A stretch of DNA of 64,000 nt from Hevea brasiliensis (lineage: Eukaryota > Streptophyta > Magnoliopsida > Malpighiales > Euphorbiaceae). The first letter of the stretch is position 1; each line of letters opens with the position of its first letter. A program made the translations under genes and the position numbers. Below, in pieces: positions 24,801 through 37,574 of this stretch. Under the pieces are notes generated by a model, which was given only the letters and a program-made list of their open reading frames with translations, was not told the origin of the DNA and made no database searches. The stretch is taken from contig NC_079504.1 in the NCBI RefSeq assembly GCF_030052815.1, positions 57,167,502-57,231,501 on the forward strand. Direction: 5' to 3'.

Positions 24801-27667
24801 TAAATGAAAATTGTGTCATTTAGTGTCTATTTTCATTCCCAATTGGTCTCATACCAATTGGACTTGTAAAATTTCATTTTTGGTCCCTCAAAGTTGACTT
24901 TTGGTCATGCTGCATACCCAATCCGAATTTGGCTTTGATTCAAACACTTCTAACACACTTAATTAGGTCACAAATGACCATTTCTCACTTCACATTAGGT
25001 CAAAGACACCATTTACAAGTTTCTCACATTTTTGGTCTCTAAACCGTAATGTCCAAAACCCTAAGTTTGTCCAATCTTCACAATTCATGTAATCTAAATA
25101 TACAATTCACATATATAACATCTATTCACCAAGATTTCATGTTTAACCTAACTAAATACCATCAAAACCATAGGGTTTCATGGCTGCCACATTCTCTCTT
25201 CCCTTATTTAAGCATGATTTCCTTTATTTCTAATGCAATTTCACCACACATAAACTTAAATTCATGAATTCAATAAGAATCTAAACTTGAAATGCACTTA
25301 CCTCAATTTGAATTTGAGTTCTCTAATTTCCCTATTTTTTTCTTCTTTCTTTGATGACCAAGCTTCTTCTCAAGTGACTAAATCAAGTTTTTGTGAAGTA
25401 TGGAAGGATTTGAGGTTTAATGGTGGTTTCAAAGCATGAAGCAAGCTTTAATGGAGGTTTGCAATGGTGAGGGAGAGAGAAGGATGGGAGGCTGCAACTT
25501 TGGGAGAGAAGACCAATTGATTTTTTTTTCTTTTCCTTTCTTTTTTTATGTCTTATGAAAGACCACAATTCATTTTAATTAATTTATAAATTATGGGATT
25601 TATGGCATCATGCATGATGTCATATCCCTACACCTTTTTAACTTTTTCATTTTCTTTTTTTTTTCTATTAGTTCTTTAATTTAATTCTCGATCTCGAAGT
25701 TTTCTTTTCTCCGATTTTATTTGACAGTTAGGTCAAGAGTTGGCTCTCGGGGTCAATTGACCAAATTGCCCCTCGCCGGTTCATCCCGGTTTGCAATTAA
25801 TTCTATATTTCTTCCGGCTCCCTGACCTAATTATTTGACTGGCTTAACAGTTATTTTTCATGATTTTCTCTTTTCCACTGTGTTTATAAGGGTCCTAAGG
25901 ACCGCGGCGTCACATTTAATATTCAAAATTTGAGTTTAAAATGACTTCGCAGTCGTTCCCGAGAAGGTCACCTATCGCTGTGACTCTCAGCTCGTTTAAT
26001 TTCTTATGTTCTGTTTTTCTTGTTTATACTTAACTAATTAGACATTACTAATTATTTTTGTTTATAGCTTCTCTAGTTGTCTTAAGTGTGGTTCTAATCT
26101 CCTTAATTGTCCAAACCAACTCCGGTCACTGGAACAGTGAAATATATCAGGCTATATAAATGGGGGTGTTACATGTTCCTTTAATTGTTCTTGATGTTTC
26201 AAGTTTCTGGCCAAGACAGATAGATTTAATCAGAAAAGAGTTTCTGATAAGGAAATCTTTTAATCAAGAACTGGAATTAAAAGAGAACATAATATTCATA
26301 GCAAATGGGGTTTGACATAAACCATGACTCCACCTCGAATTGGGATTTTATAACAGAGAGATTCTAGTGCATGGTAACATATGATTATAAGTTCATTTAA
26401 GGTATTCCTTATTACTGATTGGGTGGCCATGCCGTGCTATGCTAGGTGTTAACCATGGTCTATGAAGTGTATAAAATGATTTAGAGAAATCATTTATGGT
26501 AAGAAAGAGTTCTGATGATATTAAGAGTTGATATCATATCTCATTACCAATTAGTGATGAGCCTAGTGAGTCACACACATACACAAGTAATCACCAAGTT
26601 AAATATGATTTAATTAATTAATTAATTAAAGAGTTTAATTGATTAATTAAATAGGTTTGGTTTGCAATTAGATTACAAAGTCCCTAGCATGGCTTGAAAT
26701 CAAATCTAGGTTATTGGATGTATAGTATAAGTTAAATTTATATTTAAAGTATTTAAATATGAATTTAATTATGAGAAATTAATTAATAGAGATTAATTAA
26801 TAATTTATATTTAATATAAATTGATTAGAAGAAGAGAAATAATTATTTTGGGTTGAGAACTCAAAATTAAGACACAAGGGTATTTTGGTCATTTCACAAA
26901 GTAACATGTGGCACCATGAGATGGTGACACATGGAACAACACATAAGCTTTCCAATTGTCCTTTAATCATGTAAAATGATCAAAGTTAAGATTAAATCTA
27001 AGTTTGACACTTGGCACAATGTGATTCGGTCAATTAAACTAAGAGCCAATCAGAAGGTGACATGTGGCAAGGGTTTTAAGTGGTGACCTAGCTATATAAG
27101 GGAAAGGATGAAATAACAAAAATACAAGCTGCTATTGTTTCATATGTGCTGGCACCCTTAGAGACCTCTTCCTCTCTTCTTCTTCATCTCTCATTAATTC
27201 AAAGAGAATTGCCAACATTCTCTCGAATTAAAAATACTAGAAATCGTTTCTAGTGTCCTGTATGCATCTATAACATCTCTAAAGGCAAAACCTGATTTTC
27301 TAATTAATTGGAAAGGCTTGAGAAGCTGTTCAAGGGGTTGCCATTGTGATCTTAGTGTGTACAAGCTAGAGGGACAACATCTAGTGTCCTAGACGCATCC
27401 CAAAGGTGCCAAACACAATTACAGTGCATCAAAAGGTTAGTGCACTTATTCTTGATTTAATCTAGGGTTCTAATGAATTAATCTATTAATTCTAAAATTT
27501 TAAATTGCAAATGTAGATCCAAAAATATATTAAAAGTGTTTTAATATGCTATTTATCATTGAAATCAAATAGATAAATAATGAATCTTGCATAATGCATG
27601 AGACCCTAGAAGAAAAATTTTGAATTCAATGATCTAAACTTATTTTTTTCATACTTCTGCTCCTTCA
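21899..27667 (+). mobile_element. 3' LTR of copia element E, split by solo LTR R1
   Basis: Two parts, 21899-22519 and 26179-27667, join into a 2110-bp LTR collinear with 14324-16434. The interruption is R1 (22520-26173) plus one TGTTC duplication. A TATATAAG motif lies at 27093-27100. Confidence 0.93.
22520..26173 (-). mobile_element. Solo LTR R1, Tekay-type, same subfamily as F
   Basis: About 3.65 kb, minus orientation, with perfect TGTTC duplications at 22515-22519 and 26174-26178. No primer site, PPT or coding sequence is present, so it is a solo LTR left by LTR-LTR recombination. In reverse complement it begins TGTAACACCC followed by a 'cctgatatatttcactgttcc' block like F's 5' LTR (37574 downwards), and it differs there from D and R2. 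The last bases are TGTGATA where TGTGACA is usual. Confidence 0.92.
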
Positions 27668-27970
27668 GCTTGGTCAGTGGAGAAGCTAACATTGAAAATC
27701 CTTTAACAAATCGATGGTAGTATCCATCTAAACCTAGAAAACTACAAATTTCTGTGATATTCCTGGGTGGCTTCCAATTAAGGATAGCTTCAATCTTGCT
27801 GGGATCTACCTTATACCCTCTACCGATACTATGTGCCCCAAGAAAGAAATTTCTATTAGCCAAAATTCACATTTCGATAATTTAACGTATAGTTGTTTCT
27901 CCCTCAAAGTCTGTATCACAATCCATAGATGTCCATCATGCTCCTCTACACTCTTAGAATAAACTAATAT
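27668..27970 (-). pseudogene. pol: F pol fragment: RT C-terminal part
   Basis: The minus strand reads '[36 protein letters not shown]', then '[10 protein letters not shown]', then '[27 protein letters not shown]' and '[18 protein letters not shown]'. This is collinear with D pol 4907-5215. There is a one-base frameshift near 27818. It joins 31549 on its 5' side (beyond R2) and 14323 on its 3' side (beyond E). Confidence 0.9.
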
Positions 27971-30900
27971 TATCACACCCTTCCCCTCCGTAAGGCATAA
28001 CATGATCTCGTAGTATACCTAATGAATTACCAACTTCGTCTACTGATAACTCATTAAATACACTACAAGAAATTTTAAAACTTTTCTTACTTCTTTTTAC
28101 AGTGGTGAGCACTATTGACAGGTGTTAAAAAAATTTTTTTTTTTAACTGAAGCGAAACCAAATAACACATTTGAAGTATTAATAATTTCTGTAAAAATTT
28201 TTGCAGAGTGCCATCTATATTTTGAATAAAACTGTTCTTCAAAAACCTGTAAAAAGCACTTCCAATAATTTGTTCAATCCCAAACTCCAATAACAGTTCA
28301 ACACAATAATTTCTCAACATTTATCAACTCAGTTCAACAATCAATTTTCCAGTGTTTCCAAAAGATGAGATAAAAGAAATATGTCATAATATTTTTACAA
28401 GCCAAAATAATTTACAATTTTAGTTTACAACTGCTTAAGACCAAGTACAATATATACATACAGTGCACATACATTACAATAAAAACTACACAATATGGTA
28501 TACTCGATATACCCTTCAAAATCTCAAAATGTGGCACCAGCAGCCTACTCTGCTGCTCTGTCTACCTTTCTACCTGCGATAGCAATGAAAAAGCTATCGC
28601 TGAGCCCATGTCTCAGTGGTGCATAACATTAAGAAAATACAATTTAAAACCATAAACCATAATTCATATAAACAGTAGATACTTCAAATCATAGTTAAAT
28701 TCAAAAGACAGTGAATGTCATAAAGAATTTAAACTCCATTTCATAATATCACAATAAATATCAATAAATCACACACACAGCTTAATCATGATTCCATAGT
28801 CTAATTCATCCCAAAAGCCGATGGCTAGTGAGGAATAACATAGCTAGCTAGCAATAATATGAGTACTCATCCTATTCGTCCTCAACAGGCACACACCTCA
28901 ACACTTCAGCCAGAGAAGGAATTCAAAATCAATTCGTCCCACTAGACAAGCTAGCGAGGAATTCAATCAATATACATGATAGCTGTGGTTTCAAACCATT
29001 TACAATGTTTTTCAAGCAATAAGTATCCATCAAATATCCATTCAAACAATTTTCCACAATTTAAAACAATAACATACAAATAGTCATAATTTATTTCAAT
29101 TGAAAAATTCAAAAGAAATAACTGTTGTGCACAAACCTCTGATAAATGCCTCTTGGCCCTGACTCAGTGTTTCCTTCTCCTTCCCTGAGTCTTTGCTAAC
29201 TCAAACACATAATTTAAAGTGTTTCAGTACTCATTTAAACTGTCTCTAACAATAAAGTTCAATAATTAATTTATTTAATTCTATTATTTTCCTTAGTCAA
29301 CCTAAAATGTTGATCCTCGATGCACTCTAGGTGAATTAGGTTTAATGTTACCAATATGTCACATTTCACATGTCAATATGCTACCAATATAGTGCAACTT
29401 ACCATTTTTACAAGTTGGCATTCATTGTCAAATTATTTCAAGCATCATTGTATGTAAATGTCAAGTTCTCAATTTTTGTGTGCTAGATTGGTCTAGCTTA
29501 AAGTCCCATCTCAATTGGTTTTTAGCTTCTAGTCAAAGAAGAAAAATTGTAGCTCTATGTCTTATTGCACTCGGGGCAAAATTTCAGGTCATTCCGAGTT
29601 GTATAGACCAATATATGGTCAATTTACTAAAGTTGGATAGATTGCACTAAAATGGCAACTTTAGGTCATTTTTGTTTCTTGCAATTTTTATACCCGAACT
29701 TGTGCAAGCTATTTGACTAGATTATGGTCATTTCTGGGTTTTAGTGTCTTCATAAGAGTTGTAGCTTTATGTCTAATCTATTCATGGTAAAAATTTCAGG
29801 TCATTTGGACCTGTTTTGAGTGAGTTATGGCCAAAACACTAACTGCTGCCCAAATGGTCAATTTTCATGCTTTCAAGTCACTAATCCGGATTTGGTCATT
29901 TTTCAAGTCACTTTTTAGACAGAATTTAGGTAGGCTTTCTTCATGAAAGTTGGCAAATTTTGTGCTTAGTTTCACCTCCAATTGGCCTCATACCAATTGG
30001 AGTCACACACTTAGGTTTATAGGTCTATTTACATACTGCCCTCTACATGCTTTTCAAACACCAAACCAAACACATGTTTACCAATTACATTTTCACTTCC
30101 CATACCATTCTGCATTTGGCACTAACCAAAACCATTTAGTTCTCTACATTATAGGTCAACTTGGACAGAATATAACCACTTCAAAATACACCAAATGCAG
30201 TCACAATTTACAAAGTTCAAACCTAACAATATATACACATAAATACTTCTAATTATCACACATACTTCCATTATCAATTTGCCTACCTTATCACTACTAT
30301 CCACACACATATATGCTACCATTTTTTTGTACAATATTTCAACAATATTTCATGAACTTAAACACTTCAATCTTAATCATGAGGCTACCACAAGTTTACA
30401 CATACACATCAACTTCCATTTTCACTTTTCAAGCTTACAAATCAAACTTTATACATGAACACCAACTCCAATACATTTAAACACTTAATTTAACATCTCA
30501 AACAACCATTTACATGCAAAGACAAGCTGTACATGGTGAAGTTCCATGGCTGCCAAAATGCTCCATCACCAATAATTCATCAAACCTCAAACTTCTTCCA
30601 TAATTCAACTACCCACAACCTTAGTTATACTTTTAATGAAACAAGAATTGAAAATAATCACTTACCTCTTTTGGACTTCTTCAAAACTCCACCAAAACTT
30701 ATCTTTCTTGTTCCCTAATTGCTGCCCAAGGTGTATAGGTAAGGTTTAGTGAAGGAACCTAGTGAAAAGATGGCTAAATCAATGATGGACTTAAGGTTGA
30801 TGGTGGACGGCAATGGAGGATTCCATGGGAGAAGGAATTCGGCCAAGGTGAATTTGTGAGGAAGAAGATGGAAAATGATCCTACACCTGTCCCACTTCAA

Positions 30901-31543
30901 TCTTTACGTGTCCCAAATATGATTTTAATGGAGCACTAATGTAGTATATTGGTTATTTATTCCAAAGTTTCTAAATTCCCACATTTACCTCATTTCTTTG
31001 ACTATTTAATTTATGTACCACCATTTTAATTTTCATGATATTTTCAAGGTTTAATATCATTTATTTTTAATGGAAATTTAGGTCAAAAGGCAACTCGGGA
31101 TGTCAAATGACCACAATGCCCCTATTCGGGTTGCATTCCTAATTTTTCGATAACACCGAGTTTTGTCATTTTCTCGATTTCTCGCTTTTCTTTGTACTAA
31201 TTAATTAATTTTTTTTTTATATTTCTAATGACATTTTTACTTCAATAAGTCTTTAATTATGTATTGAAATTAAATTCCGAGGGTTCCCTGCAGCCCTGGG
31301 GTCAGCTTTTGCCTGCGCCGTAACTTCCCTGTGCGGTCACCCATCTCTGCGGTGCTGGCTCATTTAACTTAGTTTCATTTCATTGCTATTATTTTTCCTT
31401 TGTTTTTCTTGTATTTTCTTTTCTTGTATTTCATTATTTTATGTCTCCTCAACATTTAAATGTAGTTCTAGGCATCCTAGCTATCCAGACAGACACTAGT
31501 CACCGAAACATTAGAACGCATTACCGAACATAGGGGTGTTACA
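27971..31543 (-). mobile_element. Solo LTR R2, same family as element D
   Basis: About 3.57 kb, minus orientation, with perfect AATAT duplications at 27966-27970 and 31544-31548. In reverse complement it starts like the LTRs of D. It contains no internal region. It lies immediately after the catalytic Asp codon of F's RT. A perfect 8-bp stem GCGATAGC/GCTATCGC (28576-28600) and the palindromes GCTAGCTAGC (28843-28852) and ATGAGTACTCAT (28859-28870) match features of D's LTR. Confidence 0.92.
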
Positions 31544-31548
31544 AATAT

Positions 31549-32649
31549 GTCAACAATGAATACCACCACAAACTGATCTAGGTATAGCCTAAAGATAGTG
31601 TTCATCAGGCCCATAAATGAAGCCAGAGCGTTAGTTAACCCGAATGGCATAACTAGGAACTCATAATGGCCATATCGAGTTCTGAAAGCAATTTTTTGGA
31701 TACTATGCTCTTACACCTTCAGTTGATAATAACCCGATCTCAAATCAATTTTGGAGAACATAGCTACACCCTTTAGTTGATCAAATAGGTCATCAATGCG
31801 GGGCAATGGTTATCTATTCTTTATTGTCACCTTATTCAATTGTCGGTAATCAATACACAAGTGGAGAGTGCCATCTTTCTTCTTAACAAACAGCACTGGC
31901 ACTCCCCAAGGTGACACACTAGGGTGAATGAAGCCCTTATCAAGCAACTCTTGCAACTATATTTTTAATTCTTTTAGTTCTGCTGGTGCCATTCTATATG
32001 GTATTATGGAGATTGGGTCCACACCAGGCATAACATTAATCTCAAATTGCACTTCTCTTTTCAGAGGTAATCCTGGCAACTCATCAGGAAACACATTCGA
32101 AAAGTTACATACGGTAGGGATGTCCCTTATTGCTAGACTCCCCACTTGGGTGTCTACCACATGTGCCAAGTATGCTTCACACCCCTTTCATCATTTTTCT
32201 AGCCAGTGCAGCCGAAATGATGATTAACAGCAATAGTTGCCTCTCCCCATGTATTATCACATCACCGTACTAAGGGAGACCAAAAGTGACTGTCTTCAGT
32301 CTACAGTTAATCATGACATGATGCCTAGCTAACCAATCCATGCCCAAGATAATATCATAATCTCTGAAGGGCATTTCAATAAGATCGGACAGAAAAGTAT
32401 GTCCTTAGATCACCAAAGGACAATCTCTATAGATTCTATTTACCCTGACCTCTTCTCCTAATGAACTTGTTACTAGCACCTCAAAATCTATTTTCACACA
32501 AATAACAGTAGTAAGGCAAGCAATGCTGGCACTAAAATATGAGTGTGTAAACCCGGGGTCAAACAAAACATACACATCTTGATTAAAGATTGAGAAGGTA
32601 CCAGTAACTATGTCTGAAGTCTCAGCCTCTTCTCGCTGTCTCATGGTGT
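31549..32649 (-). pseudogene. pol: F protease and N-terminal reverse transcriptase
   Basis: The minus strand encodes an aspartic protease region starting near 'MRQREEAETSDIVTGTF' at 32644. Its active site reads DPG (Asp codon 32558-32560) where the family has DSG. 'YDIILGMDWLARHH' and 'FSNVFPDELPGLPLKREV' follow, then RT with 'LFVKKKDGT', '[11 protein letters not shown]', '[13 protein letters not shown]' and '[11 protein letters not shown]'. The catalytic motif reads FIVD instead of FIDD: the second residue pair is changed by a Val codon at 31552-31554. Several stops interrupt it. Both enzymes are therefore inactive by sequence, apart from the insertions. Confidence 0.88.
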
Positions 32650-33870
32650 AGACTCTAACTGGAGCTTGCTTAGGCTAATTTACTGTGCTCTAACTTCCTG
32701 GGGTACTACCCCTACCTTTGCCTCTGCCTCTGCTAGCTGGATGTGAACCCCTCGATGTAGAGGTTTGGGCTGATCTCTCTGATGTGGTAGATGGTCCAGA
32801 AAGGCATGGACTGGTATAATCTTTTGCAAAATGTCTGGTCCCTCCACAGTTAAAACATGCGCCTGTGGCTTTAAAGCATACCCCACCATGTGTTCTACCA
32901 CAAGTCTCACATTGACGGACTGATAATGCCCCTCTGGGTGTCTGCTGGGTCTGCTAACCAAATCGAGGTGGTCTCTAGCTAGAAAATCTACCTCTGCCAA
33001 ATTTACGAGAGCTGGATCCCCCAAAATTCTTTCTCTTCCCAGGAACACTTTCAGGTGCTTGATCAGTGGCCTTTTCAGTTTTCTCTTTCTTTTGTGTACC
33101 CTTCTTAACTGATCCTTCCTTTTCAATTATTTCTAAGTCCAAAGCCTAAGAGATCAGCTCAGAGAAATTCTGATGTCAGAACCCCACAACTTGCATTCTC
33201 ATATTAGGCCTTAACCCAGCTTCAAACCACTTACACCGATCTCTGGGGGTGGAAACTAAGCTTCTAGCATTGTGGCTCAACCAAGAGAAATCTCTCTCAT
33301 ACTCTGCTATGGTTCTGTCCCCTTGCTTCAAACTTAGAAATTTTTGCAGCTTCATGTCTAAATAAGTGTTGGGGACCCATTTTTACCTGAACTCCCTCAA
33401 AAAGTCTGCCCATGTGAAGACTGGAGGCTCTACCAGGGTGTGGGGGATGGTTTTCCACCATTCATAATCATCCCCTTGCAGAAGTGATACAGAGTATTCA
33501 AATTTTAATTTTTCAGCACACTGTAGTTTTCTGAACACTCTCTCCATCATTTCTAACCATTGTTCTGCTTCCAGTGGATCCACTGTTCCCTTAAACTCGG
33601 TAGCCCAAAATTTCATTGATTTCTCATATTGCCAGGCTGGGGGCTGTGGTTGTGCTGCAAGGGTTTGTGTCTGAGCTTGTGTTGGCAAGTTCCCAGCCAT
33701 TTGCTGAAACAACGCAGCCATCTGTTGTGCAAACTGAGCAAGAAACTGCGGTACTTGAGGAGGTGCTGGAGTGGCTGACCCACTCACATTCTGGAGTGCT
33801 GGGGCTTCCCCTTGTACCTCAGCCTCGACAGATTGTTCAACAAAATGATCTCCCTCTTCAATTCTAATTT
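32650..33870 (-). pseudogene. gag: F gag, degenerate
   Basis: A readable stretch begins near 33787 with 'MSGSATPAPPQVPQFLAQFAQQ' and continues with the capsid-like 'FKGTVDPLEAEQWLEMMERVF' and 'SVSLLQGDDYEWWKT'. It probably starts further upstream, because homologous codons extend to about 33870 without a clear ATG. Downstream sequence in the same sense gives 'AEYERDFSWLS' and two zinc knuckles near 32830-32930. In the second, the final Cys is Tyr. Stop codons occur from 33383 on. The ORF at 32680-33126 on the same strand is an alternative frame of this gag. Confidence 0.85.
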
Positions 33871-34032
33871 CAATAATTTTCTACTTCTTGATAACAAATA
33901 CAAGGAGGTTGACCTCCGTTAGTTCATATTCATGATGTAAATATGTCATATGTATCAATTTAGGACACTTGAGCTGTTGTACTTATCACAAGAAATAATC
34001 ACAATCATAATCAAAACTCATTTCAAAATCAT

Positions 34033-34044
34033 GCTCTGATACCA
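34033..34044 (-). promoter_or_regulatory. Primer binding site of F (initiator tRNA-Met)
   Basis: The minus strand reads TGGTATCAGAGC, eight bases inside the 5' LTR end at 34053. It marks 34053-37574 as the 5' LTR and fixes F's orientation. Confidence 0.88.
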
Positions 34045-34052
34045 CTAAAACA

Positions 34053-37000
34053 TGTAATACCTTACCCCTCTGTAAGGCATAACATGATCCCGTAGTATAC
34101 TTAATGAATTATCGAACTTTGCCTACCGATAACCCATTAAATACACTATAAGGGATTTTAAAACAATTTTGTCTTCTTTTGAAGGTGGTAAGCACTTTTA
34201 ACAGGTATTAAAAACTTTTAAGTTCATTTTAAAAACTAGGTAAAAATTTTGGCCCTTTTTATTTTTTTTCAAATTTTGTAAAAATTTCGGCAGAGTGCCA
34301 TCTATAATTGAGAAAAACCAACAATTTAAAATATGTAAAAAAGCACTTCCAATAAATCACTTCACAAGTCCCAACCTCCAAATAATCTCAAACCAACATC
34401 ATCAACCACAATTCAACTCAAAATTCTTAGATCAAACCATTTCAAAATAATTCCATCAACATTGCATTCAATAAAGCTCATTTACATTCACAAGTTTAAT
34501 TTACAGATATAAAATCTAAAAACAATATTATTACAATTTACTATATAACTGCTCAATTTTACATTAATACATATGACACTACGATATTTACATCAAAATA
34601 ACTACAAGGGTATAAAAAAAAAATACCCGAACAAAAAGGTTAATGTAATTCTCTCAATAGCAGCTCACTCTGCTGCTTTCTCCTTGCCCTTATATGCAAC
34701 AGCAAAATAAGCTATCGCTGAGTAAAATTTACTCAGTGGTGCACAATAAAAATTTAAAATAATATAAATAAAACATTTATTGATAAATCATAATTCAATC
34801 ATTTCACAATTTTCAAAATCACATCAATAATACAATTTTGTCAAATAATTTCATAAATACAGTGTTGCCAATTCACACACAACTTAAGTCATGACACAAA
34901 ATTTCTGATCAATGTCTTATTGTACACCATGACAAAGCAATCTACAACCTCACTAATCGAAATCAATGAGGGAGGTGGCTAGCTAGCTAATGAGTACTCA
35001 TCCGATCTCGACCTCAACTGGTAAGCCAGAGAGGGAGGAAAATAATCTATCTCAACCCCATAAATGGAAGAGGAATAATATGGCACTGTCATGCTAAGTG
35101 TGAATCTGAAATCAATTTAAAACAATTTGTTTAAGTATTGCATACAAAATCCAATCAATTTCCAAAGTCACATTTTCATTCACAAAGTGGCAACACAAAA
35201 GTTCTTAAAATTATAATTAACACAGAAATTTCATAATGTATACTAAATCAAATTTTCAATGAGAAAATGCTTAAATAAGGTTTATTGTGTACAACCTGAT
35301 TTGAGTCGCCTATAGGCCTTGACTCAATGTTCCTTATCCTTTTCCGTGTCTTTTTCAACTGAAACATATAATTTGCAGTGTTTCAGTATCACAACTTATA
35401 ATAATTCCAATAAATAAATTCACACCTACTTAATTCTAGCCCTAATTTGCTTAAAATAATATTCTTTGAAGTTTGCATTTTAGGGTTACTATTTATGATA
35501 CTATTCAAGTCAAAATATTGACTTTCTTATGCTTAATAGGTATGTGAAGTCTAATTACACCCACATACCACATTATTCAAGTCAAAATATTGACTTTCTT
35601 ATGCTTAATAGGTATGTGAATTCCAATTACACCCACATACCACATTTTGAGTGCCTAATTTGTTGGCCTTTGTTGTCATTTCAATTTCTAGGTCTCCTAA
35701 GAGAATTTTCAATTTTTCAGTTTTGGTCCCCTGTTTTGCACTATTCCATTGGTCTGGTTACTGTAGGAATTCGGCTAAGTGTCCTTCATCAAAGTTGTTT
35801 CTTATTGTCTTAGATTTAATTCTCTTTTTGAATCACTCCATTTGGAGTTTTTTAGCCTAAGATATGATCATTTTTCTAAGACTGACTAGACTAGTTGAAA
35901 CCCAGAATTCTGGGCACTTTCTTGGTTCTGGCAGTTTTGGTTTGTTGACTGCAGCTCACTTTTGGATGGGTTATGATTAGAATTTGAGCTTATGTTCTTC
36001 ATAAAAGTTATAGTTCTATGTCTCAGCTTTTCATCGGTATAAAATTCAGGTCATTTGGACCTTTCTACTCCAAGTTATTATCAAATACTATTCATTTGGT
36101 CATTTTGGTACAGTGGCAGTGCACATTACCTAGATTTGACCTAATTGTTCCCTATCTTAATGTCATTTTCTAGGAATGGTTTCTGCATGAAAATTATGTC
36201 ATTATGTGTCTAATTTCGTATCCAATTGGCCTCACACTAATTAGGATGAGAGAATTACAATTTTGGTCCCTGAAAGGGACCTAGGTCATACTGCCCAAAG
36301 GTGAACCTTATCCAATCCGAATTGCATGGCAATCTAGTCACTCCAACACATCTCAATTGGTCTGAATTGACCATTTCTAACCTCAATTGGGGTCAATTGC
36401 ATCAATTGACTATTTTCTCCAATTTTTCCCCTAATTTCATGAACTCAAGAACCCTAATTTTTGCAAATGGCTCAATTAGTACAATTAAAGTACACAATCA
36501 TCTTCTATACACTTAATTCAATTTAATTACCCTTTTAAATTCATCAAACTCAAGTAATTCCAACTCCCCTATAGGCTGGCCGAATTTTTCCTAAGGATAG
36601 AGGTGCATGATTTATTCCATTTTTTCATCAATTCTAAGCTAATTCAAGTATGTAAATCACAAAGATAAAGAGAAATTTAAGAAATAAACACTAACCTCTT
36701 TCTTTGTATTTCAATTCTCCAATTCTCTCCACTTCCTTTCAAAATTTCTTCTTCAATCTTCTTTTCAAGTTACAAAAACAAGATTTGATGGAGTAATTTG
36801 GGAAATTTAGGGCTAGGGTTAGTGTTTATTCAAGCTCCATATGAGCTTTAATGGAGTTTAGAGAGAGATGAGAGAGGGAGTGAGGGACGGCCAAGCTAGA
36901 ATTGAAGATAACAATTTTTTTTTCTTTTAATTTTTAACTCTTTTAAGTTAGTAATTATCCCACAAATTAAATTATTTAATATTTGATTTTACTACATCAT

Positions 37001-37574
37001 GCTTATACAACTTTGATGATGTCAAAATTCTAATTTTCTCTTCTTTTCTTTTTCCTTTATTTCTCCTTATTTCTTTAATTTAATTCTATATTTCACACTT
37101 TTAATTTCTCTAATTTTATTGGACAGTTAGGTCGTGAGTCACCTCTAGGGGTGAATTGACCAATTTGCCCCTTACCGATCTGATCCGATTTGCCATTAAT
37201 TTAGTGTTTCTTCCAAAACTTTGACCTAATTATTTAACCTACATATCAGCTCTTTTCTATAATTTTCTCTTTTCCATTACGTTCACCATAGTCCTTAGGA
37301 CTGCGGCATCACAATTTTCCGTTCAAAATTAGAGTTACAAATGACCTCACAGTCACTTCCCGGTAAGGTCAGCCATCGCTGGGACTCCAGGCTCATTTAA
37401 CCATTTATGCTTTATTTTTCTTATTTATACTTCACTATCTGGTAATTATTATTTATTTTCATTCAGGGCTTTTCTAGATGACTTAAATATAGTTCTAATT
37501 TGCTTAATTATCCGGACCGATACCGGTCACCAGAACAGTGAAATATACCAGGCTATGCATATAGGGGTGTTACA
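34053..37574 (-). mobile_element. 5' LTR of element F
   Basis: About 3.5 kb, ending (leftward) beside the primer site and starting TGTAACACCCC at 37574. GGCTG follows at 37575. It is nearly identical to 3203-4043 over the shared part. It contains the conserved inverted repeat at 34718-34736, the palindromes GCTAGCTAGC (34978-34987) and ATGAGTACTCAT (34990-35001), and a 72-bp tandem duplication at 35503-35646. Confidence 0.92.
35503..35646. repeat. 72-bp tandem duplication inside F's 5' LTR
   Basis: Two nearly identical units, 35503-35574 and 35575-35646, each containing 'gtcaaaatattgacttt' and ending 'acccacataccacatt'. Solo LTR R1 has a single unit at the matching place (around 24030-24100). 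Confidence 0.9.

Larger units (their letters stand above)
14324..27667 (+). mobile_element. Element E: Ty1/copia retrotransposon, Angela-like, with nested solo LTR
   Basis: Flanked by perfect GCTTG duplications (14319-14323 and 27668-27672). The 5' LTR is 14324-16434 (2111 bp). A tRNA-Met primer site, a 1.5-kb leader, a gag-pol pseudogene (17937-21830) and a PPT follow. The 3' LTR is 21899-27667, which is 2110 bp once R1 and its TSD are removed. The order protease, integrase, RT, RNase H is that of copia. Large LTRs, a long leader and wording such as 'IHSDVCGPF..MARGGF' suggest the Angela/BARE group, from memory of the family only. By eye the first 250 bp of the two LTRs differ by about 3-4%. 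Confidence 0.93.

Noticed and set aside
22520..26173. R1 as the 3' LTR belonging to element F
   Set aside because: It is flanked by its own perfect TGTTC duplication inside copia LTR sequence, so it is an independent later insertion.
32680..33126. 148-aa basic minus-strand ORF
   Set aside because: It is an alternative frame of F gag. The zinc-knuckle frame gives the recognisable protein.
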